Assembly: GCA_934047225.1 (NCBI GenBank)
Contig: OW203983.1
Span: forward strand, 41,970,310-42,034,309
DNA length: 64,000 bases
Direction: 5' to 3'
Source of the DNA: Ypsolopha sequella
Taxonomy: Eukaryota; Arthropoda; Insecta; Lepidoptera; Ypsolophidae
A program made the translations under genes and the position numbers. Below the pieces are notes generated by a model. That model searched no databases. It had not been told where the DNA came from and saw nothing but the letters and a program-made list of their open reading frames with translations. Below are positions 46,401 to 55,271 of the stretch, piece by piece. Numbering within the stretch: the first letter of the stretch is position 1; every line of letters starts with the position of its first letter.

Positions 46401-48643
46401 TTGTTAAGGAAGGAACTCTAGCGGTGTTATAATAAATTTGGACAATCACAGCGCAGATTTGTGGTGTTATAACGTAATATTATAACATCGGTCAAACAGT
46501 ATAGGTACTTATAAAACAGCTTTTGATGTTGTAATCATCTTATTGCAGTATAGGAGTAGATAAAATTATGTTCAGTTACTCTTAGAAATATTTTAAGTAT
46601 TTACTTCCAAACAGAGATGCACCGTCGAAATCTAAGTGAGGTGATCACGCCTAATACTGGCTACACTATGCAGGCCTTGGTTAACTCACTTCGGTGTCCG
46701 ACTGTACCTCAAGCATGAACAGACATATAAAGCTGTTCTCCCAAAAAACGTGGTTGAGTTGAGTTTAAATGTTTTCTGTAGAGAAGACTTCATAAAAACA
46801 GAAACTCGGTAAAAACAGGCCGGATAAGTCGCGAGGGCGGGCATGTTGCAGATTCTAATACTTAGTTACACATAAATATGTTTTCAGAAAAAAAGGGTGT
46901 TCTTCAATGTTTATCAGTCCATATGAACTGATTTATTTTTGTTTAAATGTATACATATGTATATATTAGGCATGATGACTAAAAAATTCTAATTAGTCCG
47001 TCGGTTAGATTATCAGAAAATATTGGAAACGTATTTTTTCTTTTGACAAATAAACAAAAAATTATGAAGATATAGTCCGCTAAAGTTCCGCGTGACGTCA
47101 CGCCTAAGTACACTTTTTATCTAGGCGTGACGTCACCTGCCCCTATTCCCAATCTTTGAAGCGCTTTACCTCTGTAATTTTTTGTTTGAATGACAAAAGA
47201 AAAAATATGTGTCCAATATTTTTTGATAATCTAAATGACGGACTAAATAGAATAATATTTTGTTTACCCTGTCATTTCCCCTACACCGCCTCTACACATT
47301 TTTTCTTTTAAGAGTTCCTCCATCCAAAGGTTGTCTGGAAAAGATCGCTTTTTAGTGATAAGACCGCCAATTGTACCCTACTTTTACTTTTGAAATAGTC
47401 TATTTACTTTGTTTTTTGGTGTGCAATAAAGAATATTGTATTATATTGTATTGTATTGTATTGTATTGTATTGTATTGTATTGCATTGTATTGTATTGTA
47501 TTGTATTGTATTGTATGTCTGTGTGTCGTTGACATAACTATGGCAAGCAAAAACAAGAAACTGGCGAGAGCTACGTATACAACGTGTAGCAGAAAGGTGT
47601 AACCATATTTGAAGCGCTTTATTCACTCAATGGTATAGAACAAATTTTACAATGGAGACAAACCAGAAATCCCAAAAAAAAATCTGTCCTTCCATACATT
47701 TCGGCCGAGCGGCATTGCATTTTCCTATGAAACAGTTTTTTTTTTTCGAGATACAAGTTTTGTTCCATAGTAAAAGTTGTTCTAAATCATTGACTGAATA
47801 AGCTCTTTAAATATGGTTACACCTTTCTGTTACACGTTGTATATTACAAATTTATAACCTGTAAAGTATGTCTTCTAAATCTTTAGTACACTCATGGCAT
47901 AGGTAGGTTAAGGCTGAAAATATCGCCAATGCGCTTGATCATTTTACCTCAAAACAACAACTTTTAAAACAAAGGAAAAGAGCGAGAATTCACTGGCCGC
48001 ACAAAGGGCGTAGCGCAGCGCAGGCGGTAAAAAGCGACAAATTACAATCAAAATATACTAATCACCATGTTAAAACTAATATAAAAATAAAATGAAATGT
48101 TACATTTGTAGATAACAATTCATTTCAAACGCATATCCTGTTTTCGAGCGAATTTTGTGTAAAAAATGAAATTAGGTAGTTAGGTATAATTGTATTTTTT
48201 TGGAGGTAAATATATAAAATATTTGATAATTTATAAACATACGATCGTTAATGAAGATAAGATTATTTACATATATATTTCCCAGAATTTTCTGATGGCT
48301 AGTTTGGGCAAAAGATTGAGCTAAATGTAAGCAATCCGAAAATGTTCCACCCTTTGACCAACACTTTACTGCTATCAGCTGTCACGTTAGTCTTATAGCA
48401 ATTCGCAACAGGCAATGAAAGTCTTTCAGTATGATGAGTAGTTACCTGTCCATTTATACCCTGTTATAATTAGGTTGGCTAACCTGTGGGATCTCCGAGT
48501 CCTTTATGAGCATGGCCAATAATAGGCAGCTCACCAGACAAAGTGGGAATGTTAGCCGTGACCCTCAGCAGTCGGCGTCGACGCACTGACCACCAAGCGC
48601 AAGCGCAAACCAAGGCACACCATACCAACACAAACACTAACAT
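34265..48643 (-). CDS. Cytochrome P450, CYP4-clan type (CYP340/341-like), complete, 10 exons, 497 aa
   Basis: Exons: 48484-48643, 42665-42754, 40422-40532, 38685-38870, 38132-38328, 37281-37350, 36790-36985, 35773-35924, 35052-35231, 34265-34416. They total 1494 bp; all phases agree and no stop occurs before the end. The N-terminus is an ER anchor (FVLVWCALVCACAWW) with a following RRRR stop-transfer and the hinge IPTLSGELPIIGHAH. Motifs: helix C WRQHR (124-128), helix I AGHDTT (308-313), helix K ETCR (366-369), PERW (420-423) and heme loop FSLGRRGCMG with the thiolate Cys446. It is a microsomal monooxygenase using NADPH-P450 reductase; the substrate cannot be predicted. CYP340/341-type family assignment is from memory of motif style, and a database naming could differ. 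Introns hold a 2.4-kb LINE, several MITEs and a SINE. Confidence 0.93.
35052..35231 (-). CDS. P450 exon 9 (heme-binding loop)
   Basis: Acceptor TTTTTCAG, donor ATGG|GTAAAG. Contains FTIPAGTGIIL, DIFKPERWLDP and AFSLGRRGCMG, with the heme-ligand Cys. Confidence 0.94.
35773..35924 (-). CDS. P450 exon 8 (helix K)
   Basis: Acceptor ATTGAAG, donor TTCG|GTGAGA. Reads LQEVFGDSHRYVTKEDLSRL and IKETCRLYPVIPMLAR, with the ExxR pair. Confidence 0.93.
36790..36985 (-). CDS. P450 exon 7 (helix I)
   Basis: Acceptor CTTTCAG, donor GATGA|GTGAGT. Reads FKPFLDLLLKLADDG and VDTMIVAGHDTTSHTLLF, the oxygen-activation motif. Confidence 0.93.
37281..37350 (-). CDS. P450 exon 6
   Basis: Acceptor TTTACAG, donor AAATG|GTATTA. 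70 bp, VIEKRKVTLKNEMKNGFNN. The frame stays open past the donor into a repeat (to about 37130), so use of this donor is inferred from phase: it joins exon 7 to give NYGNGRTTRFK. Confidence 0.82.
37481..37560 (-). mobile_element. Helitron-type 3' end in P450 intron 5
   Basis: Minus strand ends cgagagtgaggcagcgggaataagCTAG then T. Other end not visible. Confidence 0.4.
37690..37971. mobile_element. MITE of the tacaacgtgtaacag family, copy 1
   Basis: TIRs of about 95 bp starting tacaacgtgtaacagaaagg, flanked by TA. The right arm has an extra ~17 bp (cacagaacatgttac). Lies in P450 intron 5. Homologues at 47576-47843 and 60127-60392. Confidence 0.88.
38132..38328 (-). CDS. P450 exon 5
   Basis: Acceptor ACATTTTAG, donor AAT|GTAAGT. 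Reads TAFGIPSDAESVADKEYASA, VWMHLDCLYNLSG and ILKRTSLN; joins exon 4 as ENICQTAFGI. Confidence 0.9.
38685..38870 (-). CDS. P450 exon 4 (helix C)
   Basis: Acceptor TTTCTCAG, donor TGTC|GTGAGT. Reads PTWRQHRRLLCSAFNPTVLE, SERLSDALMG and FDHWPFFSEHALENIC. WRQHR is the heme-propionate-contacting WxxxR. Confidence 0.94.
38935..39175. mobile_element. Palindromic element with the actggagactcgg motif at both ends
   Basis: Left ttgatacagcccaaattaat..., gtaagtggtcag; right mirror tacttacctagtctccagtatgaattcgg. Inner arms cccttctgtg/cagaagggc also pair. In P450 intron 3, immediately upstream of exon 4. Confidence 0.65.
39413..39776 (+). mobile_element. RTE-like LINE 3' fragment, copy 2
   Basis: Plus strand, from caggtggtagagctgatgcc to the ggatgga tail. 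The frame reads QFFQDDRREWQSPGKAYVQQ then stop, like the C-terminus of RTE RTs. About 365 bp, the same length as copy 1 at 1999-2364, hinting that both are a discrete SINE-like unit using the RTE tail. In P450 intron 3, antisense. Confidence 0.8.
40422..40532 (-). CDS. P450 exon 3
   Basis: Acceptor TTTGCAG, donor GAAG|GTGAGG. Reads VTDPDMALNLSNQCLKKSYM and WLGQGLITAE. Confidence 0.92.
40533..42129. other. P450 intron 2, unannotated part
   Basis: AT-rich, with a scrap of the tgaaatgcaagt-family repeat around 40725-40785. No other structure noticed. Confidence 0.5.
42130..42300 (-). mobile_element. tRNA-derived SINE
   Basis: On the minus strand a tRNA-like head (agtggaagctac..., cctttcaatcttgagacc, caGGTTCGATTCtcggccgg with a B-box) is followed by catctttgcatgcccgg-, aaaaactcat and ...ggaaaacatcgtgagaaaatctg, the body of a common lepidopteran SINE. 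Lies in P450 intron 2. Confidence 0.65.
42665..42754 (-). CDS. P450 exon 2
   Basis: Acceptor TTTTTTTTACAG, donor ATGATGA|GTAAGT. Reads LWKFVLHINDETNRVGGMTK and GWLGPILMM. The T-rich tract of the acceptor is continuous with a LINE tail (42765-42784). Confidence 0.92.
42758..42930 (-). mobile_element. LINE 3' end abutting P450 exon 2
   Basis: Minus strand: gtacaAATAAA-like signal (caataaagtgtcaatttatt), then (TTCA)n, then T8ACAG, the splice acceptor of exon 2. Body upstream is only weakly recognisable. Confidence 0.55.
43750..43887. mobile_element. Short inverted-repeat element
   Basis: gggcccaagtaatatt (43750) mirrors aatattactcttgggccc (ending 43887), with a second inner pair (gaattcctcgtt.../..cgttctgaattc). 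In P450 intron 1. Confidence 0.7.
44300..44405. repeat. Palindromic motif-family unit inserted in the LINE 3' UTR
   Basis: gccgcccgaac...ccggagacccgg and its imperfect mirror (ccgagcccccagcacg..ggcggc) around aacaaggttcagtgatcacc. Absent from the related 3' UTR at 57465-57790, so a discrete insertion. Confidence 0.7.
44743..46449 (-). CDS. LINE reverse transcriptase ORF, 568 codons, intact frame
   Basis: RT blocks in order: LIPLFKSGDHGDPSNYRPVS, LPVLSKVFEKIVFNQLL, EQYGFTRGMSTTDA, GVFCDLSKAFDCVNHETLL (first Asp), GVPQGSILGPLLFLIYINDL, IVLFADDTSLIF (catalytic FADD), LNAKKTKCIKF and NETKFLGITVD. Then the thumb/C-terminal region to KINEYLDDGEAW. No stop interrupts it, so the copy is fairly young, but the upstream endonuclease is gone and it cannot move by itself. 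ATG at the 5' end is incidental to the truncation. Confidence 0.92.
   Translation of the reverse strand: MIVQIYYNTARVPSLTTKDLNSSPRLAQDLLIDHVPQCLSVFAFKHINSLTVIKAFKSLNLKKTEDLWGLSVKVISSVIDLIAPYLALIFNKCVDDGIFPDLMKFSKLIPLFKSGDHGDPSNYRPVSVLPVLSKVFEKIVFNQLLFHFNLNKLLHCEQYGFTRGMSTTDAGVALVKHIFDAWEEKQDAFGVFCDLSKAFDCVNHETLLCKLDHYGVRGKSLALLKSYLSDRIQKVDINGVKSSGALVKMGVPQGSILGPLLFLIYINDLPYLVKDLTKIVLFADDTSLIFKVNRRKDILDGANTTLSLVLDWFTVNNLVLNAKKTKCIKFTLPNVIQVDGNLLLQGSKLELVNETKFLGITVDSRLQWGPHIEALCGRLSSAAYAVRRIRQITDVDTARLVYFSYFHSIMSYGMLLWGRAADTDAVFVLQKRAIRAIYNMKHRDSLRQKFKEINILTVPCEYIYQVLRYVRKNVESFPRLGKQHCKETRNKHKLAFPKIRLAKVSTSFVGHGIRFYNKLPKEVLTLSENKFKLYIKQGLLKKAYYKINEYLDDGEAWCYSDNDTRSKL
46987..47252. mobile_element. 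MITE with ~100-bp TIRs
   Basis: ttctaattagtccgtcggtt... is mirrored by ...aatgacggactaaatagaa. The arms continue through tattttttcttttgaca and aacaaaaaatta. The centre carries two CRE-like TGACGTCA palindromes (47094-47103 and 47127-47134). Confidence 0.85.
47436..47517. repeat. (ATTGT)n microsatellite
   Basis: About 16 pentanucleotide units with two interruptions (atat, gcattg). Confidence 0.95.
47576..47843. mobile_element. MITE of the tacaacgtgtaacag family, copy 2
   Basis: TIRs as in copy 1, flanked by TA; ends ..cacgttgtata. In P450 intron 1 near the first exon. Confidence 0.88.
48484..48643 (-). CDS. P450 exon 1 (start codon and membrane anchor)
   Basis: ATG at 48641-48643. Reads MLVFVLVWCALVCACAWW, RRRRLLRVTANIPTLSGELP and IIGHAHKGLGDPT. 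Donor CACAG|GTTAGC is weak at +3 but in the right phase (1) for exon 2, giving GDPTDLWKF. Confidence 0.93.
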
Positions 48644-48649
48644 TTCGAT

Positions 48650-50200
48650 CTATAGAAATATTTTTGCTATAATGAATATATTTGTTTATTTATTATTTAC
48701 TTATTATTATTATTTAGATATTATTAAATTCTTATCTTTTAAGAATTCAATGTTTTATATGCAGTTTTGCAGTGATTCGTGAAACTAAATTGAAATTAAA
48801 GTATTTTTTTTTAATCCAAATATTTTGAGTAATATTTCTTTATTTTTTTTTTGCACTTGCTCATCAACTCTGATATTTCATCACTAGTTGACGCGTCCGT
48901 CTTCTCGTACGCTACTCTACAAATTATCTTTGGACAATTTGGCAGTAGGACGTCGCAAAAACGACTATAGTTTAATTTCGAGCATATTTCTTTATATACG
49001 ACAACCTACGACCCCAGGTAACATTGAACGAGATGTGTCATTGGCTGACGTAGTTTCTGCATCTCATGAAAGGATGCGAGTCAGGCGCACATCCAGGGAG
49101 GTGTCCAGAAGATCTGGACCCCCCAAAAGCACTATTCCGCCATAAGACCTTCGAGAGAAGCTAAAAAAAAAATTGAAATTGTCACCGGGCAGCAGAGCAA
49201 AAAATGAGACTGAGCACTTTTCAAGGACAGTTGATGGCTTTTGGCGGATAATCTAAGGCTATGTCTTCCGGGATACTTGCCAGACAGTTTATACATGGTA
49301 GCAAAACATGGATAGCCTTTGTGAGATGCAACAATAACAGATCACGCCGCGCCGCATGACATGGTCAAAGTTGTAGGTCAAAGAAAAGCACAGGAAACGT
49401 TTCTGCAATATTATAAATCAAAAAGTTTCAAAAGAGTGATGAGGTTTTAAAATTAATTTTGTCTCTTACTATATTACCTATAGAGCAATTTACTCAAGTA
49501 GATAACCTAACAAAATTGAAGAAAGGCAATGTCAAAAGCATCCGGAATAGAAGAACTGTATGGCAAGATTGATCGACGTGGAAGAGGCGATAGAGGTGTG
49601 TCTGGATCGTAGCAGATAGAAATTTGTAGTTTCTGCCTACCCCTCTGAGAGACGAGCGTCGTATCATGTATTGTGTATGTAATAAATTGATTAATTATGG
49701 AGGTTTACTTGAGTTATTTAAACGGAATAATCAAATAGAATTCACGTTTTTATTTAAGAACAGACAGCAAAGGAGATAATAAGTAACCAGGCCCAGTGCA
49801 AACACATTGATCCTAAGACTGATGCGGAGTCCAAGAGGACTCGAAATATATCTTGCTTTCATTAATTTAATGTGTATAATTAAAAAAAAACAATATTTAA
49901 TAATAATAAGAGTTAATTCCATATAAATGTGTATATTTATAAACTTACATACTAGATCATACACAGATTAAAAGGGTTAGAGTGTACACAAAACAATTTT
50001 GAGTGCTCTACTCCCTAAAAAAAGGGGATAAGTAGTACTGTTCAACCCGAAAAATAGATGACTTAGCTAGTTAACATAATATTACTGTATATCTTGTATT
50101 GCATGTTTATAAAAATATGTTGATTTAAGACTGATTTGTACTAATTTACATGTAATAATCAAATTTAAATTATGACAAAAAAGAAAGTATATAATATAAT
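48650..50200. other. Upstream of the P450 gene, no clear gene
   Basis: An 85-codon plus-strand frame (48888-49145) has no recognised match. 49480-49690 resembles the tail region of a LINE (GIEELYGKIDRRGRGD, SERRVMY), weakly. The P450 promoter should lie just right of 48643 but no convincing TATA box was identified. Confidence 0.4.
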
Positions 50201-50233
50201 CATACACACATGCACTATTAATTAAGGTTTCTC

Positions 50234-50716
50234 TCAACGCCAACGACCTTGAACTGAGTAACTTTATAACCATTTTATACGGTAACTATAGCATTTTTTA
50301 ATAGAAGAAACAATACATAGTAAAATTACATGATACAAATAGTGATGTGGTTTTTCCTGAATTTTATTTTAATATACAGAAGTGAAGCTAGAAAATTCTA
50401 AGTTTACCCCTATTTCTCGATTTTTGTCCACTTGTAACAATATAACTGCTACAGTTTTTATCGAAACGGTATAAAAATTTATTAACTTCTAGACAAAATA
50501 ATATTAAATGATATGGTTTTCTCAGTTCTTGTTAATTCATTTTATTTTACATAAAATAAATTAAAAACACACTATTTTCGCACTTATCAGCCGCAGCGAC
50601 TGACGTAACAGCCATATTGCAGTGCGAGCTGATAAGAACTTTATTTTAATATGGTTTTGTTCTAAATTTCAACCACCACAAATCGAGTAGCTAATTTTTC
50701 CGACGGAGCCACCTTA
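50234..50716 (-). repeat. ~480-bp dispersed repeat, copy B
   Basis: Reverse-oriented homologue of 27852-28319, from caacgccaacgaccttg to ggagccaccttaa. Confidence 0.85.
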
Positions 50717-50859
50717 AGTATTCTTTAATTAGGATCAAAGTGTTTTGCGTTGGCCCTGGTTACTTATCTCCTTGCTGTATGTACCAATCCACTGTCATGC
50801 GGAGAAAAAAAAAACAAATTATGGGACACCATGTAGCATCGCACCACGACACGCACACA

Positions 50860-51012
50860 GTACAGGGGATCTAAAAAGGCCGACTTGGGTGAATCATAAA
50901 ATGATTTGAAAGTAGGATGGAGTCAGAGATTTTTCACGGGTGTAAAAGAGACGGCATTAGAACAGAATCATAATATGATTCATGCAAAGCGGCCTTTTTA
51001 GAGGACCTGTTC
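50860..51012. mobile_element. MITE with ~47-bp TIRs
   Basis: gtacaggggatctaaaaaggcc... mirrored by ggcctttttagaggacctgttc, with inner gaatcata.aatgatt pairs. Confidence 0.82.
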
Positions 51013-51077
51013 ATTCGCTCACCTTTACGTGATATTATTCCTTGAAGAGCGAGCTAACAAATTCAGTTTATGTATGA

Positions 51078-51829
51078 CTAGGCTTTCGCCCGCGGCTCCA
51101 CCCGCGTTTATTAAATATTTGCCCCATTTTCGCCTTGGCAGTCATTTCATCGACACCCATTATATGTTGACCAATGTCGCTATGATGATAATAAACAAAT
51201 CCGCGTCCAAATCCGATGAGTGATTCTCGAGTTAAAACGGTTGTACATACATAAAGACAGACAGACATAAAAAAAAATCGTTTTGGTCTTAGATAAATAT
51301 TTTGCAAAATTTAATATTCAATAAACCGATAGACACGACTTTTTTACTGTGTTATTAGTAGAAATAATTTCAAAACGCCGTTCTGAGCATTAGCCGTTTT
51401 AGGTTGTATGTTCATTTGCTTGTCTATAAAATGTCTTTCAATTTAAATGGAAAGTAATTTAGGAGGTGATTCAGTATCGTTAATACATCACATTCCACTG
51501 CAAGGCACCTTTTTTTGCGCGAACTTTTTTTTCACTTCTTAGTACAAAGTGGTCTGATCAGCTGACTCAGTTTGTATGGACAAGTGAAGAAAAAGTTCGC
51601 GCAAGTGATGAATTAACGATACTGAATCACCTCCTAAATTACTTTCCATTTAAATTGAAAGACCTTATATAACAAATTAAAACGTATTTTAATGAAGTTT
51701 TCTTCTAGGTGACTGCAAAATGATAATTTTCATTGTCATGCATAATTTTGCTGTAACTAGTAAAGGTACGACAAAAGTACGCTAAAAGGAAACTAAAAAT
51801 CGCGGGCGCAGCTGCAAGCAAAAGCCTAG
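51078..51829. mobile_element. Segment bounded by two inverted Helitron-like ends
   Basis: Begins aCTAGgctttcgcccgcggctccacccgcg (minus-strand Helitron 3' end) and ends cgcgggcgcagctgcaagcaaaagcCTAGt (plus-strand 3' end). A simple Helitron has only one such end, so this may be two elements end to end. Confidence 0.5.
51433..51663. mobile_element. MITE, 231 bp, long TIRs
   Basis: gtctttcaatttaaatggaa..., then aggaggtgattcagtatcgtta are mirrored exactly at the right end (..ttaaattgaaagac). Arms about 50 bp plus interrupted inner pairing (gcgcgaact/agttcgcgc). Confidence 0.88.
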
Positions 51830-52183
51830 TAAGCCAATAATATTCTTTTTTATACAAGCGTAGCATACAGCCAGATAAATAAAAATTTCCTGTAAGCGGT
51901 TAAAATTCTGTGAAATCATCGGTCTCGCCAAAGCTATCTTCATTAAAATGTTTTTTTATTAACCAATGGGTCACTGAATTTCCTCAGAACGTGAGGTGAG
52001 GAATGATCTTTCAAGAGATAAAGATCAGACCTGCATTTAACTGAATAACCGCCAAGATTGTTCTGAGTAGACAAGAAATGCCATTAAACGGGTAATTAAT
52101 TTAAACTTCAGTTTGCATTTTTAAAATAAGTTGCTGTTCAGCAGAGCTTTGTTTTTATATAGGTTGTTTTTGCCACGATATAG

Positions 52184-52228
52184 CACTAAATGGTACTAAG
52201 CAGCACTAAGCAGCACTAAGCAGCACCA
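52184..52228. repeat. 10-bp minisatellite (gcactaagca)
   Basis: About four and a half copies of the unit gcactaagca. Confidence 0.85.
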
Positions 52229-52482
52229 TGGCAGCATCGCTTGCGCTGTAATAATACCACACCTGCTTTTAGTAAACCCTGCCGACTAGTAGATAAGTGG
52301 TCTACAGCTTCAGGTAACTAGCTGAAATTTTCACAGAATACGTTATACATCCAAAAAGTAAATTCGAGGGGGGTCCTCATATAAAAAACCTCGAAAGTAA
52401 GCGTTCTTTTAGCGTTATCATCTCACCCGCCCTCCTTATCTCCGTAAGGTGATTATTACGTAAAGATTACAGGAAAAATATA

Positions 52483-52660
52483 GCGGTTCCGTACCCAGCA
52501 GAAGCCGCGAATTGTTTGCCAGGCGCTACGATGTTTTTGCCGCCTTAATGTTGCTATGGCATCTATATCGTTGTTATTCGCCATTATGTTTTTAGGCTTC
52601 CGTAACCGTATTGAATGATTTGTACGCGAGTCGGAATCGCATTTGCCTAAATTATTCACT
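52483..52660 (+). repeat. Diverged AGGGTTCCGTACC-family copy
   Basis: gcggttccgtacccagcagaag, gatgtttttgcc and ggcttccgtaac, tgtacgcgagtcggaatcgcat. Left and right ends of the family are present, with the middle replaced. Confidence 0.5.
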
Positions 52661-52871
52661 ATAAAAAGGCCCATAGGCAAAATGGGTAACTTGATATTTT
52701 TTTTTGAGGTTCGATCGCTTTTAGTTGTCATTATATGAAACTCTTATGAACAACCTCTGGCTATAAGAGAGAGTTATTGGTCAAGTGTATTTTGGTAGAT
52801 GGCAATATACGAGTAGTTCCATCGGCCCAGCCCAGCCGTTCTTAGATCATAACGTCGATAATCAGATGGAA

Positions 52872-52932
52872 GTTTGTATATATGTATTAGTTGACAACAA
52901 ACAGTATATCCAACTAATACATATATACAAAC
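52872..52932. repeat. Perfect 22-bp inverted repeat
   Basis: gtttgtatatatgtattagt.. (52872-52893) and its reverse complement (52911-52932), 17-bp loop. Confidence 0.85.
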
Positions 52933-52992
52933 TAACATAATGAATAAACAAATAAAACTAATAGTCTTTCACTAATAGTTATTTGTTTTTTT

Positions 52993-53179
52993 GGTTTAAA
53001 TTGACTTTGGGTTTATTGTCCTATTTGCCTAAGACAATGATGCTGAAGAACTATTCCAAAGAAATGTACTGTCTAAAATGCTTAGTTTCTGAGATAATTA
53101 ATACTTTATGTATGATTCTTTGTTTCACCATTGTCTCAGACAAATAGGACAATAAATAAACCCCAAGTCAATTTTAACC
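52993..53179. mobile_element. MITE with ~48-bp TIRs
   Basis: ggtttaaattgactttgggtt..attgtcctatttg is mirrored by caaataggacaataaataaaccccaagtcaattttaacc. No coding content. Confidence 0.85.
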
Positions 53180-53319
53180 GAAAGACAAATATGTAACGCA
53201 GAATTAATGTGAAAAATACACTTGACAATCCCTAAAAAAATGACGGGTCACAGTAAAAGACCTTGTATAATATAAATAATATAAAAACTATCATAGCATA
53301 TATTCAATATATTATATAA

Positions 53320-53404
53320 ATTATTATAATTACATAAGAAAACAGTTAAATTTAATTTTAGTGAGATATATTTAACTGTTTTCTTATGTAATTATAATAA
53401 TTTA
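53320..53404. repeat. Inverted repeat, ~30-bp arms
   Basis: ttataattacataagaaaac.. and ..gttttcttatgtaattataa flank a short AT-rich centre. Confidence 0.8.
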
Positions 53405-53529
53405 AAAGACTAAGGGTCAACTTTCAATATTTATTTACATATATTATATAAGTTATTTTTTAATACATAATTATGTATCCTTTTATATTATTTATTTAAT
53501 CTTTTATTATATTTTATTTTATTATTATC

Positions 53530-54560
53530 ATGTAGGCACACTTTTCAGTCACGGGCCCTTAGGGACCTGGTAATTTGAAAGGCATTCATAGGGCCGAAGC
53601 CAACATTGAAGAGGCCTTTGGTACCATTTAATCTAAATGTGAGATGGCTGCATCCATGGAGGCCTCTCCCTCAATGTATCATTGAGATACACTAACGAAC
53701 AGTCCCCTACAGTTGCCAAACTATTGCCAGGAAGGAAGTGACTTGGAGTGGGCTATGAGGATGGGATGCTAAATGGGCCGGATAACAGGGCTATGGAGTG
53801 AGATAACGGACATCTGCCTCGAAAATCTCTCACAAATTTAAGTATGGCAGATGATGTCTTGCTGCTTGATAACTATCCAACAGGATAGTCGTTGTGGGCC
53901 CCCTATCTAGCCACCATGGGGCGGCCAGGGGGCAACACTATGTAAGCAGCTAAGGTTGTCGAGAGGTGAGTCTGTGGGGCGCAAGATCCTTATACAGTCA
54001 AGTGCCCCCGGCGTTATGACATTTTACACTTCCAACCTGGAGCATAGGTTCCGCTCTTGCATCTCCACTCTGGCCGGCTGGTTAAAGCAAGCGCAGAGGC
54101 GGGGTGTGTGTATGTGTGTGTGTAAGCGCATGTGAGATAGTGTCCCCTGGAGGTAGGGTCCGTGGTGTCGCCACTCACCAACGGGTCGCCACAAGCCGCC
54201 CTGCGGTAACTGATTGCACTGGACGTACTGGACATACCAGAGGGCGATGAGGTCGTCGCATCCCTACGCCTTTTTATTATTGTTATTATTATTGTTCTTC
54301 CAATCTTTTTTCGTAACTTTAGTTTTAATTTTAGTCTTATAATTAGTTACTAATTAGTTCTATTGATCTCTTATTTTAATTATATTTGCGTGTCACTTTG
54401 CTGGCCTGTACGAACATTTTCTATCATTTATATTGTAATCTGTTTACCGGCGCACCCATGGTACAGGCTCTCCACGGTCTAGTCTGGGAGCTATTGAATA
54501 CTGTGTCAAATGTAAACTGTTTATGTGAAATAAAAATATTTTTAATTTTTTCAAGCTCCA
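53530..54560 (+). repeat. Unclassified retroelement-like GC-richer block with (TG)n
   Basis: Markedly GC-richer than surroundings (53530-54250), includes tgtgtgtatgtgtgtgtgtaa (54103-54124) and ends with gtgaaataaaaatattttt (54525-54545), a LINE-type 3' terminus. No RT motif found, so only a 3' region may remain. Confidence 0.4.
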
Positions 54561-55271
54561 CTGTTGAGTCTCATAAATATGATTTCGCGGGTAAATATAA
54601 TATAAGTATTATGTTTTATTATAACCCGTTTATGGCAATAATGTAACCTGGTTGCTAACTAAGTTGACAACTAATATTAGTTGAAGTAAAAAAAAAAGTC
54701 TCCTTTTCCAATGATGGGGGGACCCTGAAAAACAACTAAAGTGAAATTCTAATGCAATATTCGGTTTTCAAAATATATAATAAATTTCAGGTCTGTAACT
54801 CATTCCTTCTATGAGCTAGAGACCCGTGACATATGGACGGAAAGCAGAGCAGAGTGACATCAATAGGGCTCCGTCTTGCCCTTTGGGTACGGAATCCTAA
54901 AAATGCCTGCATCCTTTTGTATGAACTTTCCTGTACGGTTTTATGGTTGATTAAATTCTGTCATTGTAAGACAATTGCAGACAAATGAGTATAAGTGCTT
55001 TTTAAGAATAAATTGTAGGTGTTTCAAGTGTCAAGGCTGAAAATAAGATAATTAATCGTAAACGTAAAAAGATTCTAGTAATAATTAAAATTGAAGGGCT
55101 TTTTCTTATATGAGGTTTATAAGTAATCTTTTAAATTCTTTGTTGGTACCGTCAACATAAAATGAGGTGGCCAGTGCCAGAGTGACCTATTTTCCAGACA
55201 CGGAAGAGCTGTCTTGTTGTGATTTAAAAAATGCAGCAGTTTGTGTGCGATATACAACTGTAATTATTTAA

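Larger units (their letters stand above)
44091..46499 (-). mobile_element. 5'-truncated LINE (CR1/Jockey-type) in P450 intron 1
   Basis: One long open frame (44743-46449), a 3' UTR of ~650 bp, AATAAA and a (TTTGAA)4 tail at 44092-44115. The endonuclease domain is missing, so it is truncated near 46499. Orientation is the same as the P450 gene. A ~110-bp palindromic unit (44300-44405) sits inside its 3' UTR; a 3'-UTR copy without it is at 57465-57790. Confidence 0.88.

Noticed and set aside
47436..47517. CRISPR-like or telomere-like array
   Set aside because: Plain (ATTGT)n microsatellite without spacers; the unit is not the insect telomere repeat TTAGG.
48888..49145. 85-codon plus-strand frame near the P450 5' end
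   Set aside because: No recognisable domain, no start or splice context; could be part of a transposon, so not called as a gene.
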